This document shows positions 9,914 through 18,965 of a stretch of DNA of 64,000 nucleotides, piece by piece. A program made the translations under genes and the position numbers. The stretch's first letter is position 1. Each line of letters opens with the position of its first letter. This DNA is from Caballeronia arvi (GTDB lineage: Bacteria > Pseudomonadota > Gammaproteobacteria > Burkholderiales > Burkholderiaceae): positions 62,001 to 126,000 of the forward strand of contig NZ_FCOM02000010.1 of assembly GCF_001544695.2 (NCBI RefSeq), written 5' to 3'. Under the pieces are notes generated by a model. That model worked only from the letters and a program-made list of their open reading frames with translations. It did no database searches and was not told the origin of the DNA.

Positions 9914-10047
9914 TTGATTTCCCTCTGGATATTTATAAGTCATGCTTACTGTTTGCCCAACACATGGGACCATCGATCGCACCGTCGCCGGGGCAGGCGT
10001 CGCATTCCCGGTACACTCAATGGGAGCGGCGTGAACCTTTCATCGAT

Positions 10048-10057
10048 AAAACGTTTT
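10048..10057. promoter_or_regulatory. LacI-type operator core AAAACGTTTT
   Basis: Perfect 10-bp palindrome with a central CG, the usual form for LacI/PurR-type operators. It lies 4 bp before the lacI-family start codon, over the ribosome-binding region, so it points to autoregulation and control of the divergent GH3 gene. Confidence 0.55.
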
Positions 10058-10061
10058 CCAC

Positions 10062-11072
10062 ATGAAAAAACCTTCGGCGACCATCCGTGACGTCGCGGCG
10101 CTCTCCGGCGTCTCCGTCGCGACCGTGTCCAAATTCATCAATGGCACCAAGCGGTTCACCGAACCGGTGGAAGCCAAACTCAAGGCGGCGATCGAACAAC
10201 TCGGCTATCAGTCGAACCCGCTCGCCCGCTCGATGGTCACGAAGGAAACGCACACCATCGGCCTCACGATTCTCGACATCAGCAACCCGCATTTCACCAA
10301 CGTAGTGAAGGGCGCGAATCGCGTGGCGCTACGACACGGTTACACGCTTCTGCTCGTCGATGTCGACGAAAATCAGGCGCGCGAACGGCCGCTCATCGAG
10401 GCGCTCGCACGCCGCGTCGATGGTTTGATTCTCAGCTCGCGTCTGCCCGAAGACGCGTCAGAATGGCTGCTCGATCTCGACAAGCCGCTCGTGCTGCTCA
10501 GGCGCAGCGAAAAGCTGCCGATACCGAGCGTGGGAATCGACAACCGGCTCGCCACCTTCATGCTCACGCGCCATCTTCTGGACCTCGGTCATCGCAACTT
10601 TGCCTATCTCGGCATTGGGCAGACGCGCATCAATGACGAGCGCATTGCCGGTGTGCGCGACTGCCTCGCTCAGCAAGGGCTGGAACTCGATGTGCACGAT
10701 GTCCACGCGCCAACCAACCGCGCGGGCGAACAGGCCTGTTCGCGCGTGATGCTCGGGCCGAAGCGTCCGCAAGCAGTGATCTGCTACAACGATCTGATCG
10801 CGCTCGGCTTCATCAAGGCGGCGACCGCGCTCGGCATTCGCGTGCCGCAGGATGTGTCGGTCACGGGCATCGACAACGTGCCGTACGGCGAAATCTCCGC
10901 GCCGACGCTCACCAGCGTCGATACTCAGAGCGAAATCATCGGCGAGATTGCGATGCAGAAGCTCATCGATGCGCTCGCAGGAAAGAGCGAAATCGAACAT
11001 GTCACCATCGAGCCGTGTCTCATCGTGCGCGAGTCCACGGCATCTTGCGCTCAGTCCGGCGAGCCGCACTGA
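10062..11072 (+). CDS. LacI-family transcriptional regulator
   Basis: A 336-residue LacI/GalR-type repressor. The N-terminal helix-turn-helix and hinge are clear: TIRDVAALSGVSVATVSKF, then LGYQSNPLARSM. The periplasmic-binding-like core follows, with THTIGLTILDISNPHF and the dimer/effector segments ICYNDLIALGFIKAA and VSVTGIDNVPYGEISAP. It is divergent from the GH3 glycosidase with 148 bp between the start codons and an AAAACGTTTT palindrome next to its own start. A second LacI-type operator lies at 11411-11428, in front of a decayed sugar-acid transporter, suggesting that the regulon once included uptake as well. The inducer is probably a sugar or sugar acid. Confidence 0.93.
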   Translation: MKKPSATIRDVAALSGVSVATVSKFINGTKRFTEPVEAKLKAAIEQLGYQSNPLARSMVTKETHTIGLTILDISNPHFTNVVKGANRVALRHGYTLLLVDVDENQARERPLIEALARRVDGLILSSRLPEDASEWLLDLDKPLVLLRRSEKLPIPSVGIDNRLATFMLTRHLLDLGHRNFAYLGIGQTRINDERIAGVRDCLAQQGLELDVHDVHAPTNRAGEQACSRVMLGPKRPQAVICYNDLIALGFIKAATALGIRVPQDVSVTGIDNVPYGEISAPTLTSVDTQSEIIGEIAMQKLIDALAGKSEIEHVTIEPCLIVRESTASCAQSGEPH

Positions 11073-11338
11073 CTAAGCCGAGAGCTTCGCCGGCGTCATC
11101 TTCGGCGTGAGCACGTGCATGATCGCGAAGGCGACGCGCCGATGGCACGTCGCGGGAACAGATCCGATGCCGTCGTGAAGCCCGTCACCGAGCCGACGGC
11201 CGCATGCAGCATCGCAGCGAGCAGACCGAGGATCTGCCGGTCCATGTAGTTGATGACCGTGGCGAAGAAACGCAGCGCGCACACGGTCCAGCGATAACGG
11301 CTGGCGACTTGCGCAACGATAAGGACTGCTGAAGGCAT
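11073..11338 (-). pseudogene. Remnant of an MFS hexuronate (ExuT-type) transporter
   Basis: Fragments of a sugar-acid transporter, read from an ATG at 11338. The N-terminal piece RWTVCALRFFATVINYMDRQ is the first membrane segment typical of ExuT-type MFS proteins. It is followed after a large deletion by SDLFPRRAIG, and then, in another frame, by the C-terminal tail IMHVLTPKMTPAKL. An intact member has about 430 residues; here fewer than 90 codons remain and there is at least one frameshift. It lies directly against the end of the LacI gene and behind a LacI-type operator, so it was probably part of that regulon before decay. Confidence 0.7.
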
Positions 11339-11410
11339 GAGTGTCTCCGCGCATCTTGCGACCACGGCAAGAGGCGTTTTATACGTCGTGGGAGCGTCCC
11401 AGCATCTGAT

Positions 11411-11428
11411 TGGGAAAACGGTTACCCA
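11411..11428. promoter_or_regulatory. Orphan LacI-type operator
   Basis: TGGGAAAACGGTTACCCA is an 18-bp imperfect palindrome (7 of 9 arm positions match) centred on CG. It shares AAAAC-G and flanking GG/CC features with the site at 10048-10057. It is about 75 bp upstream of the decayed transporter start, so it now appears to control nothing functional. Confidence 0.5.
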
Positions 11429-11602
11429 GATTAGCTATTTTTGAGATCGCTTGCCAATTCTTTTTGCTCAGGGCTTTCCCTAGGCGGGCTGGTTTCGCTG
11501 AAAAAGGCCAAGAACGGCTGCTCATCGCTCGGACCGATTGCCGCGCCGCTCACGGGACGTGGGACAGAACTAACCGACGAACGCGCATCGAGAGTTGCTG
11601 GC

Positions 11603-11839
11603 TCATCCCGACGGCACGTCACGAACGAAGACGACGTTGGCTAGAAGGCCCGCTACGGCGAACAGGCCGAGTCCGATAGCATCGTGGACGAGGACGGGCT
11701 GTCGCAGACGGCGTACCGGCGTGTACGTGATAATCGCAACTGCGGACGCGAACACCGAAGCCGCAAGATATCGCCAGTTCAGACGCCCTCCCGGTGGAAT
11801 CGCGCCAGTGCAGACGTCGCGCACGATCTCCCATCGCAC
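11603..11839 (-). pseudogene. Fragment of a TRIC/UPF0126-family membrane channel
   Basis: About 78 codons read like the first repeat unit of the TRIC (YadS/YicG, UPF0126) family: a VRDVCTGAIPPGG segment in place of the usual GGGTLRDVLLG motif, a hydrophobic stretch, then VHDAIGLGLFAVAG. A full protein has around 200 residues with two repeats; only part of one remains and the reading frame stops right after. I call it a relic, with moderate certainty. The rest of 11339-11920 shows no other gene. Confidence 0.5.
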
Positions 11840-11920
11840 GCCCCATGAAGGCGGTATCGCTACCAGTGAGGCTCTTATAAGCGCATTTCGAACGCATCAC
11901 TTCACAGATCAGATGCCTTG

Positions 11921-13114
11921 CTAAATCACCGCCGGAGCCTGTTCGACCGATGATTCATCCTGCACAGCCCGACGCGTCAAATTGAACAACAACAGCTCCA
12001 GCGCTACCAAGACGATGGCAGCATAGCCAATTGCGCCGAAACCGATGAATTTGACGAGCGTTCCGCTGAAAAAGGGAGCGATTGCAGCGCCGACCATAAG
12101 CATTGCCGGCGTAGCCGCCACCGCCCGCCCGGTAGTGTCTAGTCGCGCAAGCAGGCCAAAAGCATAGGTATGCGTGAACAGAATCGTGAATGCCATCAGA
12201 GCCCCTGACGCGGCAAAAAGCGAATAAGTCCAGGTGTGCGTCACGATCATGGCAAACACAGCCTGCATGATCGGCGCGATCGAAATGACCGTTGTGGCCT
12301 TGATCCGATTTTCGAGCAAACCCGCTAGCGGTGCCGGAAACAGCGTGACGATGCCGTAGATAACCAGCGCCAGGGTCACCAGTTCCCGGCCGAAGCCACG
12401 TGCCATGCCGATGCGCTCGTAAAAGCTGAGCGTCATGGCCTGAGTCATCGCGAGCAATGCGATTCCGACAATCGAATACCAGACCGCCCGGGGCAGCGGC
12501 TGCACGCTCACGAGAGATCCGTGGCGATCCTCCGCGACCTGCCGGCTCGGACGCGGGAAAAACAACAGTCCCATTACGGCCGCCAGCCCCATGATTCCAG
12601 CAAAGACAATGAACAGCGCCGCTCCCCCAAACTCAGCGAGTACTCCTGGCGTTCCGCCGAGAAAGACGATACCAAATACGCCAATGGCCAGCCCCGCCCA
12701 TGCAAATATACGATGAGGATTGAGCGCGCGCCCGATCGTACCGTGCGCGGAACTCAGCGCAGCCCCTACAGCCAGGCCGCCGACGAAGTGCAAGGGCGCC
12801 AGCGCAGCCATGGTCGCTTGTCCGAAGCACAGCGCGAAGGCCAACGCCGCAGCAGCAAAGCCAATTACCACGGTCCACTTTGCGTTCACACGGTTGAAGC
12901 GGGAGGCAAGAAATACGCTGGACAGCGATGCTCCAATCAGAAACAGCGTCGGCAACGTTCCTGCCTGTTGAGGATTGAATCGATAATGCGCGACCAGCGT
13001 ACCTACCCACAACGGCAGGGCAATCAAGTCCAACATGCCTGCGCAGTGGGAAACCATCAACGCCACAATTCCGCGAGCGCTCTCGATTCCTGGTAAGTCG
13101 TGTACTTTCTGCAT
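11921..13114 (-). CDS. MFS transporter of the catabolic island
   Basis: A 397-residue inner-membrane transporter with about 12 hydrophobic segments and short loops, ending in LELLLFNLTRR and a polar tail. The start at ATG 13114 is preferred over ATG 13120 because AGGAG abuts the latter but is six bases from the former. It is the last gene of the long leftward operon, 15 bp after the SphA-type outer-membrane protein gene; the pair could move a substrate across outer and inner membranes. No family-specific motif reveals the substrate. Third-position GC is visibly lower than in the flanking genes, in line with transfer. Confidence 0.87.
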   Translation of the reverse strand: MQKVHDLPGIESARGIVALMVSHCAGMLDLIALPLWVGTLVAHYRFNPQQAGTLPTLFLIGASLSSVFLASRFNRVNAKWTVVIGFAAAALAFALCFGQATMAALAPLHFVGGLAVGAALSSAHGTIGRALNPHRIFAWAGLAIGVFGIVFLGGTPGVLAEFGGAALFIVFAGIMGLAAVMGLLFFPRPSRQVAEDRHGSLVSVQPLPRAVWYSIVGIALLAMTQAMTLSFYERIGMARGFGRELVTLALVIYGIVTLFPAPLAGLLENRIKATTVISIAPIMQAVFAMIVTHTWTYSLFAASGALMAFTILFTHTYAFGLLARLDTTGRAVAATPAMLMVGAAIAPFFSGTLVKFIGFGAIGYAAIVLVALELLLFNLTRRAVQDESSVEQAPAVI

Positions 13115-13129
13115 GAACATCTCCTGAAA

Positions 13130-14125
13130 TCAGAACGCATGAATCCAGCGCAGGTTCACGTGCGTGCCGGAGTACGTATTGCGCTCCACCACCGGAAAAT
13201 AAAGGTTTGCAAATACGAAGTTGTTGCGATCGATCGTCCACTCGGCCCCGGGACCCAGCGACAGGTTCGTCGTACGGGCAGCGGCCTGGCTTGCGCCATT
13301 GACACGGTCATCCGTGATCTGGCGGAACCAGAAGCCGTTCAAGCCGACATCGAGGTTCGGCAATAGCTTGTAAGACGCCGCAAAGTTGGCCCACACCGCC
13401 TGCCCTGCCTGGAAGTTCACCATGCCCGGGACTTGGAACGGATTGTTGATGCCCGGATTGGTGTTCTTCGAGTTGTATAGATAGTGCATGCGCACCGACA
13501 CTTCCGTCTTCGGCGTAGGCAAGACCGTCACGGACCAGTACGGATTCAGCGACCAGAAGCCCGAACTCGGATTAACCAGCTTGTTCGGATCATAGGCGCC
13601 GGTTGGCGCGATCACGTCGAACTCGAAACGCTGCACGAAGACCGGACGACCGCTACTGATCACCGGTGCCATCTGCAAAAACGGGCCGAACGTAATGTCG
13701 CCAAAACCCGAACGTGCGGTCAGCGTCGGCGCATAAGGATTGAATTCGGTCGAGTGTGCGTTCAACGACGTAACCGGCAGCATCGCCGTGAAGCCGAGCG
13801 CGCCTCCCAGTACGCGGATCGGCGACGTATAGACGATCTGCGGCATCCACACGAACGCATTGAGTTGCGCGTCCTTGAATGCGGAACTTTGAGCGCCGGT
13901 GTTTGTGTAAAAGCGGGTGTTGTGCTTGTACTGCAAGAGCTGGATCGACGTCCAGCCCGGCTCCATGCTGCCAAACGCATCATTGAATGTGGTCGCGCCG
14001 AGATCGATGCCCGCCGGCTGATATGTCGATGCGTGCCCCGAACATGACATCGCAGTCAGCGTCGCTCCGACAACGACTTGCATGGATCGCCGGATACAAC
14101 TTTGAAGATGGCTTCCCTTTCTCAT
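13130..14125 (-). CDS. SphA/phenol-degradation-type outer-membrane channel protein
   Basis: A 331-residue protein with a signal peptide (basic start, then VVVGATLTAMSCSGHAS), followed by many alternating hydrophobic/polar stretches ending in NLRWIHAF, whose terminal Phe is the outer-membrane barrel signature. The pattern, including SGFGDITFGPFLQ and FEFDVIAPTGAYDPN, is that of the SphA/MetA-pathway phenol degradation family, whose members are found in catabolic clusters and are thought to aid uptake of hydrophobic or aromatic compounds. An AGGAG box precedes ATG 14125. It lies 136 bp after the CocE-type hydrolase gene and 15 bp before the MFS transporter gene. Confidence 0.88.
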   Translation of the reverse strand: MRKGSHLQSCIRRSMQVVVGATLTAMSCSGHASTYQPAGIDLGATTFNDAFGSMEPGWTSIQLLQYKHNTRFYTNTGAQSSAFKDAQLNAFVWMPQIVYTSPIRVLGGALGFTAMLPVTSLNAHSTEFNPYAPTLTARSGFGDITFGPFLQMAPVISSGRPVFVQRFEFDVIAPTGAYDPNKLVNPSSGFWSLNPYWSVTVLPTPKTEVSVRMHYLYNSKNTNPGINNPFQVPGMVNFQAGQAVWANFAASYKLLPNLDVGLNGFWFRQITDDRVNGASQAAARTTNLSLGPGAEWTIDRNNFVFANLYFPVVERNTYSGTHVNLRWIHAF

Positions 14126-14261
14126 TTCGTCTCCTGTACGTAGTACTACTATTTAGTTTTATAAATCTGTCCCGTAAAAACACCTTCTCGATCCGACTAC
14201 AGTTACGGCCTCATCGAAATTAAGGCGGGTGCGCTGAAGATCGTGAGGAACAAGCCTTCCC

Positions 14262-15947
14262 TCATTTCGGGGATGCCGCAAACGGCAGTACGAGACGCGA
14301 AAGATGCGTAGCATCCCGATAGATCGTGTGAGTCACTGCCCGTCCAACGGGCAGATGAAATGCATCGGGAGGCAACAGGGAATTGTGCTCATCCACAAGC
14401 GGCTCATTGCACATGAGCTCGACGACCAGCTTGTGGCCCGGCTTGAATTCGTTCGCGAAGGGATAGAGCCGCACGACGTATTCGTTGATCGCGCCAGGCT
14501 CGACGGGCACACTCCGTGTGTGCGGGTGATACGGATTGCCTTCGCTGGATCGTTCGTCGAGTTCGCGATGGGATGCCTTGAGGAAGCCTGTCGTGACGAG
14601 TTGGCGCTTGCCGATCGGCGCTTCGTCCCACACGCGCAGTATCAAGTTCGTGTCGTCCTGGTCAACGGCAACGTAGAGATGCGCGGCACCCACGCCGTGA
14701 ACCGACGTCGCGGCCTGGAATGGTTCAGTGGACCACGTCAGCTTCTCGACCTTATCGACGATGGTCAGTGGCGCCTGATAAAAGCCTTCCGGATGCGCAT
14801 GATCCACGCCCATCGGCTCCGGCTCGAATGCCAGCTTGCCACGAGTGCGCAAGTACAGTGCCTTGTATTCGACTGGCGTGACGGGCCAATGATCGGCGGC
14901 CATCCATCTACGGCTGCCTTCGACATGCACTTTCACCGCCGGCTCGTCCATGATCCCGTTGTCGATGCCCTTCAGCCAGTACTCGTACCAGCGGAACATG
15001 GTGTCGTGCTCATCCACCCAGGGCCGCGTCTGCATCGGCGGATAGGGCCCGATCTCCAGCTTCTTCGGGCCTTTCAGCACATCGAAGAGCTCGATCGTTC
15101 CGTCTATGGTCCAGCCGCGGCCCTGGTTGATCTGCAGGTACACGGGGATGTCGATGTTTCTGGCGAGATTGATCGGGTTCTGCTCTTCGTACCATTCGCC
15201 ATCGAGATGGTTCATGACGATGTCGAACCAGGACTCGTGATGAATCGGATAATTGAGCAGATGCACCAGGTTGGGCCAGGCGGCCACGTCAGGGTCGGCT
15301 AGACGCTCTGCCACGCGCTGCTTGATTTCCGCTTCGGAGTAGGTCTCCAGCATGCGAGATTTGTGACGATGCGTGAAGGCCCAGCCCGAGTCGCCGCCAC
15401 GGCCCTCTCGTGCAGCTCGCGGCATGAACCACATGACTCCGCCGTGATAGGTCGTCTCATAGAAATCGAAATGCCCGCCACTGACGAAAATCGCCTTGAG
15501 ATGCGGGGGACGCTCGGCCGCAGCGAAGATCTGCATGGAGCCGAAATACGAAATGCCAATCATCCCGACCACGCCGTTGCACCACGGTTGCGCTGCAACC
15601 CACTCGATGAAATCGTAGGCGTCCTGTCCCAGCGGAACGCCACCGGCATTGTAGTTGCCGATGTGGTCCCCTTCTGAACCGCCGGAGCCACGCACGTCAC
15701 CGATCACGTGTACGTAGCCCTCCTTCACCACGCGAGCAATGTCACCTGCCTCGATGCACCCGTCCCACAACGGAGAGGGACGTCGCTGGGGAGGAATAGT
15801 GAGCGCCAGCGCCTGTAATTCCTTGCCGTACGGGCTCAGCGCGACCAAAGCCGGGCGCGGCATGTCGCCTTTAGCGTGATAGGCGTCCGCGGCCAGGTGA
15901 ATGCCGTCGCGCATCGGCACACGCAGGTCTTTGTGTACAACGATCAT
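14262..15947 (-). CDS. CocE/NonD-family serine hydrolase (X-Pro dipeptidyl-peptidase fold)
   Basis: A 561-residue alpha/beta hydrolase of the CocE/NonD family. The N-terminal core has VPMRDGIHLAADAY, the VIGDVRGSGGSEG motif and the nucleophile elbow GMIGISYFGS (Ser133). The C-terminal jelly-roll domain includes the EPGAINEYVVRLYP stretch. Members include cocaine esterase, glutaryl-acylases and X-Pro peptidases, so an ester or amide bond is the expected target. Its start overlaps the metallo-hydrolase stop by four bases (ATGA). Being one of four unlike hydrolase folds in the same operon, it probably cleaves one linkage of a multi-ester or lactone substrate (inference). Confidence 0.9.
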   Translation of the reverse strand: MIVVHKDLRVPMRDGIHLAADAYHAKGDMPRPALVALSPYGKELQALALTIPPQRRPSPLWDGCIEAGDIARVVKEGYVHVIGDVRGSGGSEGDHIGNYNAGGVPLGQDAYDFIEWVAAQPWCNGVVGMIGISYFGSMQIFAAAERPPHLKAIFVSGGHFDFYETTYHGGVMWFMPRAAREGRGGDSGWAFTHRHKSRMLETYSEAEIKQRVAERLADPDVAAWPNLVHLLNYPIHHESWFDIVMNHLDGEWYEEQNPINLARNIDIPVYLQINQGRGWTIDGTIELFDVLKGPKKLEIGPYPPMQTRPWVDEHDTMFRWYEYWLKGIDNGIMDEPAVKVHVEGSRRWMAADHWPVTPVEYKALYLRTRGKLAFEPEPMGVDHAHPEGFYQAPLTIVDKVEKLTWSTEPFQAATSVHGVGAAHLYVAVDQDDTNLILRVWDEAPIGKRQLVTTGFLKASHRELDERSSEGNPYHPHTRSVPVEPGAINEYVVRLYPFANEFKPGHKLVVELMCNEPLVDEHNSLLPPDAFHLPVGRAVTHTIYRDATHLSRLVLPFAASPK

Positions 15948-16879
15948 GAGCGATAGCCCCTATGAAAGTAACCGTGCATGGTGGTGAAAAATGGTGAGGG
16001 TTCCAGAGTTGGATCGCCGTCGTAGCGCAAGTGACGCGCGATACAGCAAAAGGGAGAGCAAGGAGCCTTGGCAACAGCCTTGCCGTCGAGGCCGAATTGT
16101 TCGGTGGCGGCCCGCACCCTCGCCTCAATGTCGAGGCTTTCCTGAATCTTGGCTGCCGCCTGTTCGCGGTCCAGCACCACGCCCAGCGATTCAGCACCCT
16201 GGCTGCGATAGGGATGACCGAGAAACAGGCGGTTTGGCCTGACGTGGTCGCGAAGGTGGAGCAAGCTGGCGCGGTACGCATCAGGATCTGCATAACTCGG
16301 AAATCCGTTGGCTGCGCCGTGGATCTGCACAGCATCGCCGACGAAAACGTCGCGCTGCCCTTCCACCACATACGCCACCGAACCCGCCGTGTGACCCGGC
16401 ACGGAGTGCACCGTAACCGTCACATCCGGCCCAAGCGCTATCTGGTCGCCATGGCGCACCACCTGATGCGGTTCCATTTCGCCGGAGATGGCAGCCTCAC
16501 AAGCTGCCATCAGCTTGGCTTCCCCTTCCGGGTCGTCGATATAGCGGCCACGCGCTGCCAGATACTCATCGACATGGGTGCGGCGCGAACGCAGGAACGG
16601 CGCATCCGCCTCGTGGATGACCACTTTAGCTTTGCGGCCGGTCAACTCCCATAAGGCATGGGCACCACCGATGTGATCGATATGCCCGTGGGTAAGAAGA
16701 ATCCAGCGCACGTCCTCAATGCGCCGCCCCAACTGCTTCAGGGCCGGCGCAATGCCACCCGCTGGCGATGAGGCGATGCCAGTGTCGACAATCGCCGGCT
16801 CGCTTCCGTCGATGAAAAAACTGTAGAGGCCGAACCGCCCCCACTGCGAAAACAGTGGCTGGATGTCGACCGTGCTCAT
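15944..16879 (-). CDS. MBL-fold metallo-hydrolase
   Basis: A 311-residue metallo-beta-lactamase-fold protein. The zinc motif is complete: LLTHGHIDHIGG (His64, His66, Asp68, His69), then the HSVPGHTAGS histidine, the FVGDAV aspartate, and FLGHPYRS. The C-terminal part has an unusual SPFCC cysteine pair. Typical substrates of this fold are lactones, thioesters and similar bonds; N-acyl-homoserine lactonase-like groups are near relatives in layout. Both ends overlap the neighbouring genes by four bases, so it is translationally coupled to the HSL-type esterase upstream and the CocE-type hydrolase downstream. Confidence 0.9.
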   Translation of the reverse strand: MSTVDIQPLFSQWGRFGLYSFFIDGSEPAIVDTGIASSPAGGIAPALKQLGRRIEDVRWILLTHGHIDHIGGAHALWELTGRKAKVVIHEADAPFLRSRRTHVDEYLAARGRYIDDPEGEAKLMAACEAAISGEMEPHQVVRHGDQIALGPDVTVTVHSVPGHTAGSVAYVVEGQRDVFVGDAVQIHGAANGFPSYADPDAYRASLLHLRDHVRPNRLFLGHPYRSQGAESLGVVLDREQAAAKIQESLDIEARVRAATEQFGLDGKAVAKAPCSPFCCIARHLRYDGDPTLEPSPFFTTMHGYFHRGYRS

Positions 16880-17817
16880 CGCTTTGCATTCCTTATGAAG
16901 TCAGCAGTCTCGGCGAACACCTCCTGAAACTCTGGCAGCCAGGAAAAATGCTGGACAAATCCATGCGCGGCCGATTCGTAGCGGTGAATCGTGGCCGGAA
17001 CGCCTGCCTGCTCCAGCTTGTGGCCATACGACTCGCCTTCGTCACGAAGGGGATCACATTCCGCCGTGACGATGAGTGTCGGCGGCAATCCGGAAAGATC
17101 CGGTCTCTTGATGGGCGACACGCGAGGATCGGAAGGGTTCGCACCGCTCTCGATGTAGAACGCGTTGAACGGCTTCAGCATCGCCGTTTCCAGACCATTG
17201 CCGACGGCGTTTGTCTTCATCGACGCGTAGCGCTCGACATCGAAGTCGAGATCAAGCGACGGGTAGTAGAGCACCTGGTGCGTGATGCATTTCAGTCCCG
17301 CATCGACCGCCATCGCGGCGACCGCAGCCGCGAAGTTCCCGCCTGAGCTGTCACCTGCTACTGCGAGGGTTTGACCGTCCCAGCCAATTCCGTTGCCCGG
17401 ACTGCGGCCATTCTTTTCTATCCACTGGACCACGGCGTAGCAGTCGCTCAGGCCAGCAGGGAAGACGTGTTCGGGAGCCAGCCGGTAACCGACCGAAACA
17501 ACGACGCATTGCGTTGCATTGGCCAGTGCGCGCGCTACATGATCGTGGGTATTCAGGCTGCCGAGAAAGAACGCGCCGCCGTGGAAATAAACCAGCACCG
17601 GATGGACGTCCGCCGCCGTCGGCTTGTAGACGCGCACCGGAACCTCACCAACAGGCGTCGACAAGGTTTGGTCGAATACCGCATGCACGGGCGGCCGCTT
17701 CTCCAACGGCGGAACGTGGCTCTCGTCGGCCGCGCGCATGGCCTCCGGATTAGGCGGACCCGGCGGTGGAGGCGGTAGTGAAGCTATGAGCTCAGCGACC
17801 GTAGGATGCAGTGCCAT
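16876..17817 (-). CDS. Alpha/beta hydrolase, hormone-sensitive-lipase (HSL) family
   Basis: A 313-residue esterase of family IV. It has the oxyanion-hole motif YFHGGAF (His79-Gly-Gly), the nucleophile motif AGDSSGG (Ser157), the Asp-bearing segment AECDPLRDEGE and the catalytic His in AAHGFVQ. A proline-rich N-terminal stretch (SLPPPPPGPP) is noticeable. It should hydrolyse short-chain carboxyl esters in the cytoplasm. The gene lies 3 bp after the FAD monooxygenase gene and overlaps the metallo-hydrolase gene by four bases. Confidence 0.92.
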   Translation of the reverse strand: MALHPTVAELIASLPPPPPGPPNPEAMRAADESHVPPLEKRPPVHAVFDQTLSTPVGEVPVRVYKPTAADVHPVLVYFHGGAFFLGSLNTHDHVARALANATQCVVVSVGYRLAPEHVFPAGLSDCYAVVQWIEKNGRSPGNGIGWDGQTLAVAGDSSGGNFAAAVAAMAVDAGLKCITHQVLYYPSLDLDFDVERYASMKTNAVGNGLETAMLKPFNAFYIESGANPSDPRVSPIKRPDLSGLPPTLIVTAECDPLRDEGESYGHKLEQAGVPATIHRYESAAHGFVQHFSWLPEFQEVFAETADFIRNAKR

Positions 17818-17820
17818 GAT

Positions 17821-18939
17821 TTAGCTCCTTGCGGCGATCTCGCCCTGATGCTGGTTGGGAAAGACACTCTGGACTTCGTCTTCGCTCCAGCTTTGTCGCG
17901 ACAGGCGTTGCAGTTCATCGGTGACCGGCTTGCGGCTGGCCTGGTATTGCGCCAATGCTTCGGGAATCGAATCCGCCCCGTGGAGTTTCTCGGCAAGCGC
18001 GCCGGCGTCCAGAACCGCCGAATTCGCGCCTTGGCCTTGATGGTGCAGCATCGCGTGAGACGCATCGCCAATCAACACCACCGAGTTGGAATGCCAGACG
18101 GGAACCGGGTCGATGTCATATACGGCACGCAGATTCACCTTGCTCATATCGAGCCCCTCTGCGATAGCCATTAATTGAGGATCGAAGCCCTCCACGACTT
18201 TCATCAATTGTTCCTTGCTGACGGCGGGCGCTGGCGTGGAGTCGGACGCAAGGCAAGTGACATCGAAAGACACCTCGTTGCGATGGTGCAGTGGCAACAG
18301 ATAAATCTTGGTGCCATGGCCCAGGTACATGCGAAGGTTGCCGTCAGCCACCAGACCGAAGGTGTCTGCTGCCGGGATCACTGCGCGATAAGCGTGCTCG
18401 CCGGCAAACACGGGAGGCTTGTCGCTGAACAGATGCTTGCGCACTTGCGAGCGGATGCCGTCGGCACCGACGATCAGATCGGCGTTCACCGTCACGCCGT
18501 TCTCAAAGATAGCCGTGGCACCGTCACCGTTGTCGATGATCCGGCTGAGACGGTGGTTCAGCTTCACCATGCCTACGGGAAGCGTACTCAGCAACGTCTC
18601 GATGAAGTCGCCCCGGTGCACGAAATGCGTGCTGGCACCAAAGGCTTGCTTTTCCGGCCACTCCTCCATGGCGATGCGCTGACCGTGAGCGGTCAGAATC
18701 TCGAAGCAGTCGCTCGGCGAGGTCACGGCGGCGATACGGCCGAAGATGCCGAGCTTACGGAACTGGCCCATTGTGGAAGGACGCAAACCAATTCCAGCGC
18801 CCACCTCGTTGATCTCTTGCGCCTGCTCATAGACCGTGACCGTCGCCCCCAACTGGCTTAGCGCCAACGCCGCGGTCGCACCCGCGTAACCGGCGCCGAT
18901 TACGGCGACGTTCAATCTTTTCAAAGTGCCGGGTGTCAT
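17821..18939 (-). CDS. FAD-dependent aromatic-ring monooxygenase (salicylate hydroxylase/NicC-like)
   Basis: A 372-residue group A flavoprotein monooxygenase. It has the FAD-binding NVAVIGAGYAGATAALAL, the ADLIVGADGIRS motif (FAD and NADH contact) and the VVLIGDASHAM motif that binds the FAD ribityl chain. The layout is that of salicylate hydroxylase and 6-hydroxynicotinate 3-monooxygenase, enzymes that hydroxylate, and often decarboxylate, an aromatic acid. The start is ATG 18939; an upstream TTG at 18969 has no better ribosome site. It lies 26 bp after the active phosphotriesterase-like gene. No ring-cleaving dioxygenase accompanies it in the operon. Confidence 0.9.
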   Translation of the reverse strand: MTPGTLKRLNVAVIGAGYAGATAALALSQLGATVTVYEQAQEINEVGAGIGLRPSTMGQFRKLGIFGRIAAVTSPSDCFEILTAHGQRIAMEEWPEKQAFGASTHFVHRGDFIETLLSTLPVGMVKLNHRLSRIIDNGDGATAIFENGVTVNADLIVGADGIRSQVRKHLFSDKPPVFAGEHAYRAVIPAADTFGLVADGNLRMYLGHGTKIYLLPLHHRNEVSFDVTCLASDSTPAPAVSKEQLMKVVEGFDPQLMAIAEGLDMSKVNLRAVYDIDPVPVWHSNSVVLIGDASHAMLHHQGQGANSAVLDAGALAEKLHGADSIPEALAQYQASRKPVTDELQRLSRQSWSEDEVQSVFPNQHQGEIAARS

Positions 18940-18965
18940 GATTTGTCTCTCTGGTCCACTACTAA

